DNA of 64,000 bases. Origin: Labia minor (taxonomy: Eukaryota; Arthropoda; Insecta; Dermaptera; Spongiphoridae). The stretch spans positions 11,829,580 through 11,893,579 of the forward strand of contig OY720344.1 in NCBI GenBank assembly GCA_963082975.1, written 5' to 3'. This document shows positions 27,066 to 39,145 of the stretch, one piece after another (positions within the stretch are counted from its first letter, which is position 1; every line of letters begins with the position of its first letter). Made by a program: the position numbers and the translations under genes. A model generated the notes under the pieces. That model made no database searches and was not told where the DNA came from. It was given only the letters and a program-made list of their open reading frames with translations.

Positions 27066-28596
27066 ATGGCAACAAAAAGAAAAAACCAAGAAAAGGATGA
27101 CTCCAATAAACCTAGAAAACAAAAAGTTAAAGATCATTGGGCTTTAGGATTATTAACTTCAATGACTGATCCTAATCTAATAATAAAAGAAGATGATAAG
27201 ATAGTTATTATAAAGGATAAGTTCCCAAAGGTAAATCTTATTTTAATATTCATTATATGTACTTATTCTCATACTAAAATTAATAATTTTCTTAGGCGAA
27301 ATATCATTTTCTAATATTACCAAAAGAAGATATTCCTCATTTAAAAAAAGTTTCAAAAAAAGACGTTAATTTATTAAAACATATGCACTCTTCAGCGGAA
27401 ACACTAATTAAAGCTTATCCCAAAAATACATTCAAGTATATATAATTTTATATCTTATCAATATATATTTTTATTTAATTATTTACATTTTATTATATTC
27501 ACTCATTTGCAATTTAAAAATTTTTAAACTGAAACTTGGATCATATTGAACTAAAGACCGAGTTCAGTTCATGAATTCTTTTATTTTCTGTATTGTATTG
27601 TATGTATTTTGTAAATTGTATGAGATTTTAAAAAATATAAAAATAATTAGTCGAACTGAATACATAAAACTACTTAAGACATAATACTTATTCTTTATTT
27701 TTAACTCCTCTTAGTTAGAATTATTTAAAATATTTCCAGCATTAAGCATTATCCTTTCTCACAGGAAAAATTTAAGAGTTGAAACTAAAGTAAGAGCTGG
27801 AACCCTAAATATAGATTTAAAGATTTAAATTTGAAATTGACTGACAATTTTTCATTCTATTTATTTAGTTAGGAATAATTTTATTTATTGAAATTAGTTA
27901 TTAATATAGTTAGAAAATGTCATTCAATTTAAATAATTTTTAAATTCTTTTCTCTTTTGATACAGAATTAAAATGAGATATCAATAAATTATTAAATACA
28001 ATCTATAAATTGCAAATTATAGAAAAAATATTACAAACAATTTATCAAGATGTTTCACACACTTCCGTGAAATTCACTCCTTTCAGAACTTCCTCTCCCC
28101 AAGAAAATTAATCAATGCAATTCTTTGTTATTTAAAATAATAATTTGCTTGTATATTGTATATTATTAATAATAACTGATAACTATTAATATTCATTTCT
28201 GATTAAATATTAAATAAATAGTATATAGTAAGTTTGATTCAATTTCAGATTAGGATATCACAGTATTCCTAGTATGACACGTCTTCATTTACATGTTATA
28301 AGTGATGATTTTGACTCTTCAGCTCTCAAAACAAAAAAGCACTGGAATAGTTTTAATACAGAATTTTTTGTATCATCTGAAGGTATTTAAAGACATTTTT
28401 CCCATCAATTTTACATTTTTTAATCTCTTTTAATTTTACAGCAATCATACAACAATTAGAAAAAGATGGGAAAATCTCAGTTATACCAGAGTCAAAAGCC
28501 AAATCATTAATGGATTTACCTTTGAAATGTCATAAATGTTCACTTGTGTTAAATAATATGCCAAAACTAAAACAGCACCTTCTTGAACAACATTAA
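27066..28596 (+). CDS. APTX: aprataxin, short form without FHA domain, complete
   Basis: Aprataxin removes AMP or other adducts from 5' ends left by abortive DNA ligation, in nucleus and mitochondria. Exons: 27066-27230, 27296-27435, 28249-28382 and 28442-28596, with consistent phases, giving 197 residues. An upstream in-frame TTG exists, but the ATG at 27066 is the first plausible start. The HIT domain spans roughly residues 20-145: [45 protein letters not shown], then [17 protein letters not shown] with the histidine motif and [12 protein letters not shown]. The C-terminus carries the C2H2 finger CHKC-x12-H-x4-H. Relative to human HVHLH the first histidine is arginine (RLHLH); the two later histidines, including the nucleophile position, are kept. 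There is no FHA domain for XRCC1/XRCC4 binding, as in short invertebrate and fungal forms. Confidence 0.96.
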
Positions 28597-29562
28597 ATAG
28601 CTCTCTGAAAATTATAATTTTATTCAATGGATAAATATTAATTATTCATTGATGTTCTCAAAATTTTTCTATAGGAGGTAATATTTAGATATGATATTAT
28701 ATATAAAATAAATGTTTTTAATTTTGCCCAACCAAGAAATAAATAATTATTGCATTAATATAACGTTAAAAAAATGGTAATTTTTTTTAAATTGTAAATT
28801 ATTGATAATTTTTGATAATTATTGTGACTGAAAACTACTAATAAATGTATATGTATATAAAAATAGTTTATTAAGTTTTTTCTATTTATTTTAAAGTATA
28901 AATATAAATTAATTTAACTTGTACTAAACGCCTTACATGTTCACTGTAAATAAATTTTATATAATTGTCAAAGTATAGTACTGTGATTGTCGACTTCTTT
29001 TTTTATAATTATAAAATACTTATTTATTTTAATTTTTCAATATATTATGACAAATTTACAAATTTTTAATCTAAAATAACCGCAAATTTATTTTTATAAA
29101 AAAAATCAATCATGATATTTAGAAAATATTATGTCTATTTTATATTTAATTATATTGTACTTAATTTTCTTATGTATAAATGTATTTACTTATAACTAAT
29201 TTTCGTTAGAAAAGGTTTATGAAGCCTAGAATAAAATGGAAAAAATATTAAAGATAAATCAATGCAAGAGTTTTTCACTAAAGATGTTTAAAAGACAGAA
29301 ATGCTCAGACATTAAATCAAAGAGGAAAAGTATTTAATTCAAATTACATTTACTGTTTGCTGTTTCTATAAAAATATAATAAATGGTACATACACTTCTG
29401 CATATTATTGAAATCATTTTTATAATTCTATTTCTAAATTATGTGATCACTAAATTTAATAAAATTTGTATTTAATATTACTTTGTTATTAATAAAATCA
29501 ATTTTTGAGTTAAAATGTTTTTTCATAAGTATTATTAAATAAATGTATGTTAAAAGAATATA
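28597..29562. other. 3' flank of aprataxin and AT-rich spacer
   Basis: A polyadenylation-like AATAAA/ATAAAT context occurs around 28700-28745. Nothing else was recognised. Confidence 0.4.
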
Positions 29563-29864
29563 CATTGAAACCTCAGTTAACCGAAATAATTTTAAATGAA
29601 GAAAATTAAAAGGCTGAGTAGGGTCCGCCCAATATTTGAAAATATATATAAACAGAGGGGGGGGGGGAGAAAGTAAATTACAAGACGAAATCCCATTATA
29701 ATTATAACTGATAATATATATTCTTTTAATTTTAATAACAATGGGTTTTGTTCTTTCCTATGTCCCTATTTGACCTCTACCATCAAAAAATAAGTAAACT
29801 TATAACTTAATCTTTATACGAATCCGCCTCCCCTCCTTTATTTCGGTTAACAGAGATTTTACTG
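29563..29864. mobile_element. pogo/Tigger-like MITE, 302 bp
   Basis: Inverted ends CATTGAAACCTCAGTTAACC and CAGTAAAATCTCTGTTAACC, both continuing GAAATAA, are flanked by TA on each side. This is the typical end of pogo/Tigger DNA transposons. The interior is non-coding and carries a run of ten or more G at about 29656-29667. Confidence 0.82.
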
Positions 29865-31843
29865 TAAATTGAAAGACAACCAATATATGTCTCTAATAGG
29901 AAGAATAAATAATATTTTAAATGTAATTATTTATTTTAATATTATCAATCATAACATTTGATACTTTTTTATATTAAATTTTTTAATTTTATATGTAAAT
30001 ATATAAATTGCTACAACAATCATAATCATTAAATATTTCCTAAAAATCCAAAAAGATGGTATGAAAAATTTCAAATATTGTAAAATTATATGATTATGAT
30101 TTCCTTAATAATTTTTCTCGTCAATCAAAGATTTAGTAAGTGTTTGATCAAAGACTGTTATACTAGAATCAAGTAAATAGACATTTTATTTAATTTTTAT
30201 TTATTTATTTTAGTTCACTTTTATTATTATAATTTTCTCATAGTTAACTTCAATCCATAATAATAAAAAGAATATTTATAGACTTATATAATTATATAAA
30301 ATTATACAAATATATATAATGTAATATATATATATATGTAATAATAAACCATTCTATACTAGTATATATTGTACGATAATTTAATAAATATTTAAATTAT
30401 ATATTTGAATTTTTTATTTAGGCTTGAAATTAGTATTTGTATATTGCTTTATCTTAAATTAAATTTCAAATATATTGTCTGCCACACTATATAAGAATGA
30501 AAATGTAAATTTATTTATGAAGAATAATATGACTCCATTTCCATATAAAATAAGTTAATCTACATTACCTAAACTTCTTTCTGTTAAGTCTTATTCCGCT
30601 AAATATTTAATTATATTTTCTTGTTGTATATACAATATTTGTTGTTTATAAATATATATTTTAAATTATAAATTCGCAATCAGAATTAAGTATATTTTTT
30701 ATATAATTTATTTTGTATACGTATTTTAATTTTTTTTTTAAATAAAAATAAATGATGTCTTCATGTCCCTGAACTAACCCTATTCATCCTCGAGACAGTA
30801 GAGGAATTTCCAGAGGTACCTCCCTGGTAATTTCATACTTGCGAAACAAAATATTGTCGTTCATCATAAATATTGAAACAATTAGAATCAAAGTAGGGTG
30901 TCAAAAAGTGAACATTATACAGATATATAAATATATATATAAATTTATGAGAATTAATAATAAAAAATGTAAAGATTGGGAGCTAGGTTTGAGATACATG
31001 ATGTATTACATTGTTTTTTATTTACAAAATAGTAAAAAAAAATTTTTTGAATTAAATTTATAAAAAAATATTCTTTATTTAAAAATATTTTCAATTTGGT
31101 TCTTCAAGTGAATGTTCTCTATAAATTATAAATAAATACATATATTATAATTATAAAAACTGAAAATGAACATTAATTAATTTAGTTTGTTTGTATTATT
31201 ATAAAATTATTATTAAAAATCTCTATTCCTTGGTGAGTGACAGTAGTTATTCTCTATTGTTCTCTATGTGAGAGAGACAGAAATATATCAATTATTATTT
31301 TATTTCAAACTTACAGGGTTGTCAAACTTCCAATTAAAAGTAAATATAAGACAAAATAAAAGTGAATAATTTAGGTGAGCAATAAAAATATTTCAATATT
31401 GGTAGAAGTAAAGAATTATAAGGGAAATAAAAATGAACAAAATTATATTGAGTAAAATATATAGAATAAAAATAAGAACACGATATAGAAAACAGAGAAG
31501 AGATGTTTTGAACTTAAAAAACTTTTAAATTCCGTTGAATTTAATTATATTTTATTTCTTTAATTTATCAAAAATTATAAAGAAAAATAAATTATAGATG
31601 TTATACTAATAATTATTATTATATTATCCTAATATATTACTATATTTTCTAAATGGAAATTGAAACATAGAATTTTGAATATAATATTTTATAATACTTG
31701 ATTTAGTCAATCAATAAAATATTTTGTTATGATTCAGACGATACAACATATATTTTTTATAAAGATTAGATTAGATAGAAAAATTGGATTAGAGGAAAAC
31801 ATCCAAGGTGTAAGAGTATTCTTAATTTTACGTTGTTTTGTAT

Positions 31844-31883
<40 letters not shown>

Positions 31884-32391
31884 TAAAACCGAGGGATTTG
31901 ACGAGGTTAGGGATATCAAGTGTTTTCTATATCTCGAAAACCCTTTTGATGGCGGAAAGGCATAATGGGACGAGAGCAGACGAGAGTAGATACATAGATC
32001 AGATGAAGCTTGCAAGATCAACATAAGCGAAATTTCATCATATTTATTTCAAAGGCTCGTAATTTGTTTTCTTTTGCAATTTTTCCAAGTATAGTATATT
32101 CTATCCTTTTAGATATTATTTAAAATTAGTATTAAAACTTATTTATTCACAAAACCCTCAGTTACCTAGTTGCAAGACTTTATCTAAAATTGTAAAATGA
32201 TATGACGCATTGTGTGTGTGCGTGGGATATGACGCATGTTTTACCTTTACCTTAAAAGAAATATTGGGAGAAACAAATACAAATACAAATTCAGGCCAAA
32301 TCGATCAACATTAATTAGATCAAATATTTTCTCCAAGACAGATATTTAAAAAAAAACGATTTCACCATTTCTTTTTAACAACTATTTATGG
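29865..32391. other. AT-rich stretch without recognised gene
   Basis: No exon recognised. A GC-richer patch at 30770-30840 (cctcgagacagtagaggaat) has no convincing frame. A (TA)n tract lies at 31849-31880, and apparent open frames around it are due to the tract. A duplicated word, gatatgacgca, surrounds a GT tract at 32199-32240. Confidence 0.4.
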
Positions 32392-33248
32392 CATGGCTGT
32401 CTAAACTATGACCATTCGAGGGTCACATTGCAAAAAAAAAAAAATATGCTGGGCCGCGCATAAATATCATTTTAACTTTTTTTTTTAGAACCATATTGGA
32501 AAAATATAAAATAAGTTGACCTGTGGCCAGGTCCGAACCGACCGACTGTTTGAAATAAATTAATTTCCAGCTACAGAAACAATTTCAAATAATTTTAATA
32601 TATCTATTAATGTAATAAAAAACAGATATGGATACATAAATAATAAATATAAACATTTTTAATTTTATTTTATTTATAATATATATGCAAGACCAGGCTG
32701 TGACGTCATGAATGGCTGGATGACGTCATATAATTTTAAATCAAGAAAAAACTAATAAATATGATTTTTCTCGAGGATAAAACCAATACAAAGTGCATGA
32801 TTCGTGGTGATATATAAAAAAATCTCCTTTGGTGTGAAAATAACCCTTTCCTTCCTATCGTCGATCGCTAATACTACCACTTCCGGTTTCCGGATTTGCA
32901 CCAAAAGTTGATCAATTCATCACACTGATGCATTAAGTAAATATACCAAATTTCATCAAAATCGGTTGAGCCGTTCAGGCTGTACACATCTATACGGACG
33001 GACAGACGGACGGACGGACAGACGGACAGACATCATGCTAAAAATACTTTTTTCTGTTTAGAAAATGCATGATTCGTGGAGATATGTAAAAATCTCCACA
33101 TGTGAAATTTGGTGTGAAAACAATACCTCCCTTACTATCGTCGGTCGGTAAAAAGTCGAAAACTGGAAATGAGTAAATTTAAATATTTTCATAATTTGCG
33201 TTTGGGCCGCATCTCAAAGGGTTTTGGGCCGCACTTTAGACAAGCATG
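32392..33248. mobile_element. hAT MITE split by a HINE family B insertion
   Basis: The outer ends are CATGGCTGTCTAAACTATGA and, inverted, CATGCTTGTCTAAAGTGCGG. They are flanked by ATTTATGG (32384-32391) and ATTTATAG (33249-33256), an 8-bp duplication with one mismatch. Both halves contain GGGCCGC words. Without the insert the element is about 220 bp and non-coding. The insert is a family B repeat at 32515-33150. Confidence 0.8.
32515..33150 (-). mobile_element. HINE/Helentron-like repeat family B, copy 1
   Basis: About 640 bp, inverted, nested in a hAT MITE. On its own strand it starts TTTTTACCGACCGACGATAG, carries a (GTCC)n microsatellite and a core containing accaaatttcatcaaaatcg, and ends with CGTCGGTCGGTTCGGACC and the hairpin GACCTGGCCACAGGTC. 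ACCGACCGACG and CGTCGGTCGGT form the subterminal inverted repeat. The core and (GTCC)n tract are typical of insect Helentron-derived repeats. Two tgacgtca words lie inside. Confidence 0.8.
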
Positions 33249-33256
33249 ATTTATAG

Positions 33257-34118
33257 ACTTTAGCAAAGCATATGAATTATATTGGGCAAAACTTTTTCAA
33301 ATTTCAACTTTAATGGGAATTCTGAAAAAATTAGCTCCTATTATATTCGAATGATTCTCGAAGAAAGTAAAGCGTTAAATGTGGAGATCAATTATAATAA
33401 ACATTTGAGAAACAAAATTGGTTATCTTTTTTTTTTGAGTTATAAATTCTGACTATAGAAATAGTTTTCTTATAAATAATATTACAATATTCAATCTATT
33501 GACAATAATAAAATAATTAGCGTTCTGATCATTATTTGGTATTTTTAAAGAAAAAACAATTTATTGTTTTCTAAAAAAATCGATTTATCATGAAAATGAT
33601 CAATTTTAATTTATAAAATCTTAAAAAATAATGAATGTAAAACAATGTTTTATTTTTTATATCGGCACCCCTCAAAGTTCTCTGGCTTGTTTTTGATTTG
33701 AATATGTGATTAGGCAACTAATCACTGTGATTAGGCAAATTGGAGAGAAACCAAACGTATTCCAATTAGACGGAAAAAATTCAATTATTAGATTACGAGG
33801 ATGATTTAAAAAATAATAGGAGATTCAGCAAATACAATTAATGATAAGCATAAAAGATTTAATAAACGTAAGAAAAGAAGTTGGAATCTAAATTACTAGT
33901 GCTAAGACAAAATAATTAATATTTATATTTAAGTTTACCTGCACAGACCTCTTGCACTGCAATGATGTTTGGTATTTTATTAAAAAACTGTATGTAAAAG
34001 TTTTATATTTATTTTATTTTAATAAATATATTTAAACCTTAATATTCTTTTTGTTTTTTTTATTTATTTACATTTATTTTATATTTATATTTAATCTAAA
34101 GTATAACCATTTAATATA
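33257..34118. other. AT-rich stretch without recognised gene
   Basis: Nothing recognised. Confidence 0.4.
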
Positions 34119-34591
34119 TTGGGTTGGCAACTAAGTCATTGCCGATTTCATTCATAGATGACTTCAGTTGAATTTTTAGGTTTACCGACGTAGTCCAAAT
34201 GTAAAACACATTTTGGTATTTGATAGTTGGCAATTCAACTGTCAATCAGTAAAAAAAGTTTTTTGATCGGTTCCGTAGTTTTCGTTTGACGTTGAAAAAT
34301 GGAAGATCAAAAGGAACATTTTCGTCAAATTTTGCTTTTTTATTTCCGCAAAGGGAAAAACGCATCACAAGCTCATAAAAAGTTATATATTGTTTATGGC
34401 GACGAAACTTTAAAGGATCAGCAGTTTCAAAATTGGTTTGCCAAATTTCGTTCTGGGGATTTTTCACTCAAAGATGAAAAACACTGTGGTCGTCCAGTTC
34501 AAGTTGATGACGACCTAATCAAAGCAAATAATCGAAATGCTGCCTGAAAGATGGCAAAAGGTCATTGATCAAAATGGGCAATACATTACAG

Positions 34592-37500
34592 CAGTGGTTC
34601 TTAAACTGTGGTCCGCGGACCCCTGGGGGTCCGCGAAGCCTTTACTGGGGGTCCGCGGTCCTCGGAAAAAAATCATCGTAAAAATATATACATATATAAA
34701 TATTTAAAGTTCATTGTGTAACTATATCCTCCTAGAGAATTACGGCTATAATTTAATACTATTAATAATACTATTTTATTTTATTAAATTGATAATTATG
34801 TCAATTAATTTTTTGTGAATAAATAAACATATATAAAAAACTATATATAAAATTTGAATTTTCATCCATTCATTCATTTAAAATCATTTTTCGATTGTTC
34901 CTTTAAAATAACCCCTCTTAGGGGCTCGGAAGGGGAGGCATATAAGGGAATTTTCTTTCACTTTGTTATTGGGGAAAACCAGGGGAGGGGACAGTCTTAC
35001 CCGGAAAAACCCAAATTGTCAGCGTCCACTCTGGGGTTTTAAACAGTTTTAAAGCAAATGTTAATTATAAGTTCATTTCTCAACGAGTTGTATCTTTAAA
35101 TTATTTTTATTAATTTAATTAATTATAATTAAATTATAGCTAATAATAGTTTATTATAGCTAATAATAGTTTATTATAGCTAATAATTTTTTTTAATTTT
35201 TAGTGTAATTTGCATGATCATTATTTTATAAAAACACTAAACACATTTTGCAATTTCCCAGAAAGGCTGTTTTTGAGAGTAAGTATAAGTTAGTTTTATG
35301 AATAAAAAATATTTATTTTAATAATATTTTAGAATCAAATTACGAAATTAATAATATTTTAGAATCAAATTACGAAATTAATAATATTTTAGAATCAAAT
35401 TACGAAATATATTTATTATATAAATTAATATTCATTTAAAATGATATTAAATCATTTATTTAAAATGATTTAAAACATTTATTAAAATGATTTAAAACAT
35501 TCATTTAAAATGATATTAAAACATTCATTTAAAATCATATTAAAACATAGCTAGTAAATAATAATTCGTTATATTTATATTATATTTATATTATATTTAT
35601 ATTATTGTAGTTCAATGTTAATAAATTACTCCATAAAATGGATCGTTGGCTACAAACTGGTTCAACACAGAAACGGAAAGAATCAGATGATGAGGCATCA
35701 ACAGCAAACTCTACCAAGAAACGCAAAACTAGAAAATATTCGGATGATTATTTATCATTTGGATTTACTTATATTTGCAACAATGATGTGGAAAGACCAG
35801 TCTGCGTTCTATGTCAGGAAAGTTTATCCAATGAAAGTATGAAACCTGCTAATCTCAGACGTCATTTACAAACAAAGCACAGCGAGCATGTTAGTAAGTC
35901 TATCGAATTTTTTAAAATGAAAAAAGAAGAACTTAATTCAAGTCAGAAATTGATGGTAAAGACGGGATCTGGTGGTATGAGTAAGAAAGCAGTAATGGCA
36001 TCATATGAAGTAGCTCTACTTATTGCTAAAGCAGGAAAGCCGCATAATATAGCAGAGCAATTAATTCTTCCTGCTACAAAAGTAATTACAAATATAATGT
36101 TAGGAACTAAAGCAGCAAACGATATAAATTTGATTTCATTATCAAATGATACGGTTAAGAATAGGATTGAAGACATGTCATGTAATATAAAAGAAGAATT
36201 AATATCGAGAGTGCGCAAAAGTCACTATTACTCATTACAATTGGATGAAAGTACTGATGTCACTAATAATGCCAATTTGTTAGCTTTCATTAGATATGAG
36301 TTTGAAAATCAAATACAAGAAGATGTATTGTTTTGTGATTCACTACCTTCACGAACGACAGCTAATGACATATTTAACAGTTTGAATAATTTTATAACCG
36401 AAAATGAAATAGAGTGGCCAAAATGTGTTGGAATTTGCACTGATGGTGCTCGTGCAATGTCAGGTACAAGAACTGGATTGATTGCTCTTATTAAAAATGT
36501 TGCGCCTCAGGTTGTTTGGAATCATTGCTGCATTCACAGAGAATCATTAGCAGCCAAAAATATGTCACCAGATTTGAAAAGAACATTAGACGAAGTAGTT
36601 AAAATTGTCAATTTCATTAAGGTTCGTCCACTTAATTCCAGAGTTTTTAAAATTTTGTGTGAGGAAATGGGTAGTCAACATACACATTTATTATTACATA
36701 CAGATGTACGTTGGTTGTCCCGCGGGAAAGTACTCATTCGCCTTTTTGAGCTTCGAGATGAAATACGATTGTTTTTAATAGATGCGCATTTTGAACTGAC
36801 CGAATGTTTCAATGATTTTATCTGGTTAGCTAAGGTGGCTTACTTGACTGATATTTTTACAAAATTGAACGAACTTAATTTGAGCCTGCAAGGTACTGTT
36901 GTAAATATATTTAAAGTTGAAGATAAAATAGAAGCAATGATTAAAAAAATCGACTTGTGGTCGAAACGCATCCAGAACGGTGTATATGAGTCTTTTCCAA
37001 CTCTCAATGATTTCATAGAAAGCTCCAGTGAAAAATTGCTTAATCAAACGCGTCAATTATTTGTTGAACATTTAATTACTTTGAAAAGCAACTTCAGGAA
37101 GTATTTTTCTACTCCTGATCCTTGCAATAACTGGATCAGAGATCCATTTAATATGGAAATTACAAATACTAAACATTTATCTGCACCTGAACAAGATATT
37201 CTCGTGGAATTATCATGTGATACAACTTATAAACTAAAATTTAACAAAACTGAATTGAGCAACTTTTGGTTACTTCTCAGGTCAGATTATCCTGCGCTTG
37301 CAAATAAAGCACTTCAACACTTGATTCCATTCTGCACAACATATTTATGCGAACAAGCTTTTTCGGTACTATTTTATATTAAGTCTAAATATAGAAACAA
37401 ATTAAATGTAGAGCCGGATCTTAGATTAAAAGTTTCCAATATTAAGCCAGATATTGAGATTCTTGTTTCAAGAAAACAACTGCATACATCTCATTAAATA

Positions 37501-37883
37501 TGTAAGTTATATTTAATGAGATAGATGCAGTTATTTTTTAAAATATTTCTTATTTAATATTTTCTGAAAAAAATTATAAAATATTTATATGAATTTAATG
37601 TAAGTACCCATTATAATTTGTGAGATTTGTTGCTATGACAATGTTTGTATTTTCTTTCTTCAATATTATAATTTCTAATAAAATGTGTTCTACAATATGC
37701 AAAAAAATCGTTATTCACCAATCACTGTTAGAAATATTCATCATATATCCTTGTCCTTATGAGATCGTAAGCCAGAAATTAATTAATAAAATGACGTAAA
37801 GTACCTAAAGTTGTGATGGGGGTCCGTCAAAAAAAATTTTTTCAAGTGGGGGTCCGTGGAGTACATAAGTTTAAGAACCTATG
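34592..37883 (+). mobile_element. whole-looking hAT transposon, Buster type, 3.29 kb
   Basis: Terminal repeats are CAGTGGTTCTTAAACT and, inverted, CATAGGTTCTTAAACT. Perfect 8-bp duplications CATTACAG lie at 34584-34591 and 37884-37891. The duplication fits the nnnTAnnn preference reported for the Buster branch of hAT elements. Repeated GGGGTCCG words sit inside both ends. One uninterrupted transposase gene occupies 35638-37497. The 5' non-coding part contains short tandem arrays: a 32-bp unit (agaatcaaattacgaaatta) three times at 35325-35410, and atttaaaatgat units at 35440-35545. Confidence 0.93.
35638..37497 (+). CDS. hAT (Buster-type) transposase, 619 aa, uninterrupted
   Basis: The transposase cuts and pastes its own element using an RNase-H-like DDE domain. 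A basic N-terminus (KKRKTRK) may be a nuclear signal. A BED-type zinc finger follows with C56-x2-C59 and H76-x4-H81. First catalytic Asp is D203 (LQLDESTDV), second D269 (CTDGARAMSG), with the C-x2-H motif C297-H300 after it. The Glu is E572 in the C-terminal LCEQAFS segment, followed by IKSKYRNKL. An all-alpha insertion domain lies between D269 and E572. The sequence resembles ZBED5/ZBED8-type and other Buster-derived proteins. Length is in the family range, the frame has no stop or frameshift, and the terminal repeats and duplication are intact, so this may be a recent, possibly active copy. No introns are evident. Confidence 0.95.
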   Translation: MDRWLQTGSTQKRKESDDEASTANSTKKRKTRKYSDDYLSFGFTYICNNDVERPVCVLCQESLSNESMKPANLRRHLQTKHSEHVSKSIEFFKMKKEELNSSQKLMVKTGSGGMSKKAVMASYEVALLIAKAGKPHNIAEQLILPATKVITNIMLGTKAANDINLISLSNDTVKNRIEDMSCNIKEELISRVRKSHYYSLQLDESTDVTNNANLLAFIRYEFENQIQEDVLFCDSLPSRTTANDIFNSLNNFITENEIEWPKCVGICTDGARAMSGTRTGLIALIKNVAPQVVWNHCCIHRESLAAKNMSPDLKRTLDEVVKIVNFIKVRPLNSRVFKILCEEMGSQHTHLLLHTDVRWLSRGKVLIRLFELRDEIRLFLIDAHFELTECFNDFIWLAKVAYLTDIFTKLNELNLSLQGTVVNIFKVEDKIEAMIKKIDLWSKRIQNGVYESFPTLNDFIESSSEKLLNQTRQLFVEHLITLKSNFRKYFSTPDPCNNWIRDPFNMEITNTKHLSAPEQDILVELSCDTTYKLKFNKTELSNFWLLLRSDYPALANKALQHLIPFCTTYLCEQAFSVLFYIKSKYRNKLNVEPDLRLKVSNIKPDIEILVSRKQLHTSH

Positions 37884-38087
37884 CATTACAGAATAAAGTT
37901 ATTTAGTTCCATGAAAAAATTGTCTTTGATTTTCTTAAAAAAAAAAGGCAATGACTTAGTTGCCAACCTAATAATTTTATTTTAAATTAACTGTTTGTTT
38001 GTTTTAAATTAATTTGTTCGTTCTATGGGCCTTTCGCTTTTATTAAATTGTATAGGCTATAATTTTCTCCTGTCTCATCATTCTATC

Positions 38088-38165
38088 TAAGTAGCATTAA
38101 GGAACTTCCTCCAACCATCTCTATCCTGAACCACCTCCATCCAACTACTAGTCTTGATATTGGTA
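38088..38165 (-). mobile_element. LINE 3'-end fragment
   Basis: Shares aaccatctctatcctgaacc-type words with the LINE ends near 4.35 and 41.1 kb, same orientation. Too short to read a protein. Confidence 0.4.
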
Positions 38166-39112
38166 GAAAATAAATAATAGTTTTTTCCACCAAAAGTTTT
38201 TCGCCTAATCGGAAAAACCATTTGAATTACCCCGCTTATTTCTTTTCAATTAGGTAAGACCAGATATGACATAATGTGAAAGAGAGGGATATATTGTAAA
38301 TATAAAAAATATGAATGCTAATAAAATATAATTAAAAATAAAAACAACTATTGATTTAATAATAACTATATATTTAACTATTATTTATACATTAACATCC
38401 AAGAGAGTTTAATTTGATAAAATAATTTATATTATAAATTATAAAAACAAAATAAAATTATTATTTAGAAATCAAATTCATATAATATATAGATATATAT
38501 AGACATTCTTTAATTTATTTTAAATTCATATTAAAACTGACGAAAAATTCAGGGGAAAATAATTTAAAAAAAATAATATAAATTATATGTATGTTATATA
38601 TTTCATAATAAAATTAAAATTATTTATATATAGTACATATATAAGAGAATGGTTCACTATATAAATTAATGAAAATATAGACAAATAATAATCTCTAGCC
38701 AATTTTGAATAGATTGCTAACTAAATAGATTGAAGAATTGGTGCGTAAATTTTTTCTATATATCGATGTTATGTATTTAAATAAATACAATTAAATATAA
38801 TTGAAGAAGTTTATTAATCGAGTTAAATGTATACATTAATAATAATAATATGTTTTAATAAAAAAACAATTACGTCAGCTATATAAGCCTGCTTGACAAC
38901 AAAATATAAGTAAACTAACTTTTGTAGTATTTAAAAGATTAATTTAAAAAGATACTTTACAATCGAGTTCATCCTTCATCAAAATAAATGACAATTTAAA
39001 TCAATTATAAGTTAGAGGTTGCATAGAAATTTGAAATAAAAATATAATTTGAAAACTAAATTAATCGTGAAACTAAAAATTCTGCATCATTGCAAAGTCG
39101 TCAAATCATTTT

Positions 39113-39145
39113 TACCGACCGACGATAGTAAGGGAGGTATTGTTT
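39113..39145 (+). mobile_element. 5'-end fragment of HINE family B
   Basis: Carries the family B start (TTTTTACCGACCGACGATAG, then taagggaggtattgttt) and then leaves the family. Only about 33 bp remain. Confidence 0.65.

Larger units (their letters stand above)
34119..37971 (+). mobile_element. internally deleted mariner split by a hAT insertion
   Basis: Ends TTGGGTTGGCAACTAAGTCA and, inverted, TTAGGTTGGCAACTAAGTCA, flanked by TA (34117-34118 and 37972-37973). The left part encodes the mariner N-terminus from ATG 34299 (MEDQKEHFRQILLFYFRKGK to the DLIKA region). It is joined directly to the normal C-terminal end (LPERWQKVIDQNGQYI), so about 800 bp of transposase had been lost before the hAT arrived. 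Without the hAT the element is about 553 bp. The hAT target duplication, CATTACAG, is inside the C-terminal codons. Confidence 0.93.

Noticed and set aside
31729-32024. Overlapping open frames of 78 and 96 codons on both strands
   Set aside because: Both run through a (TA)n tract that encodes an Ile-Tyr repeat; no family resemblance.
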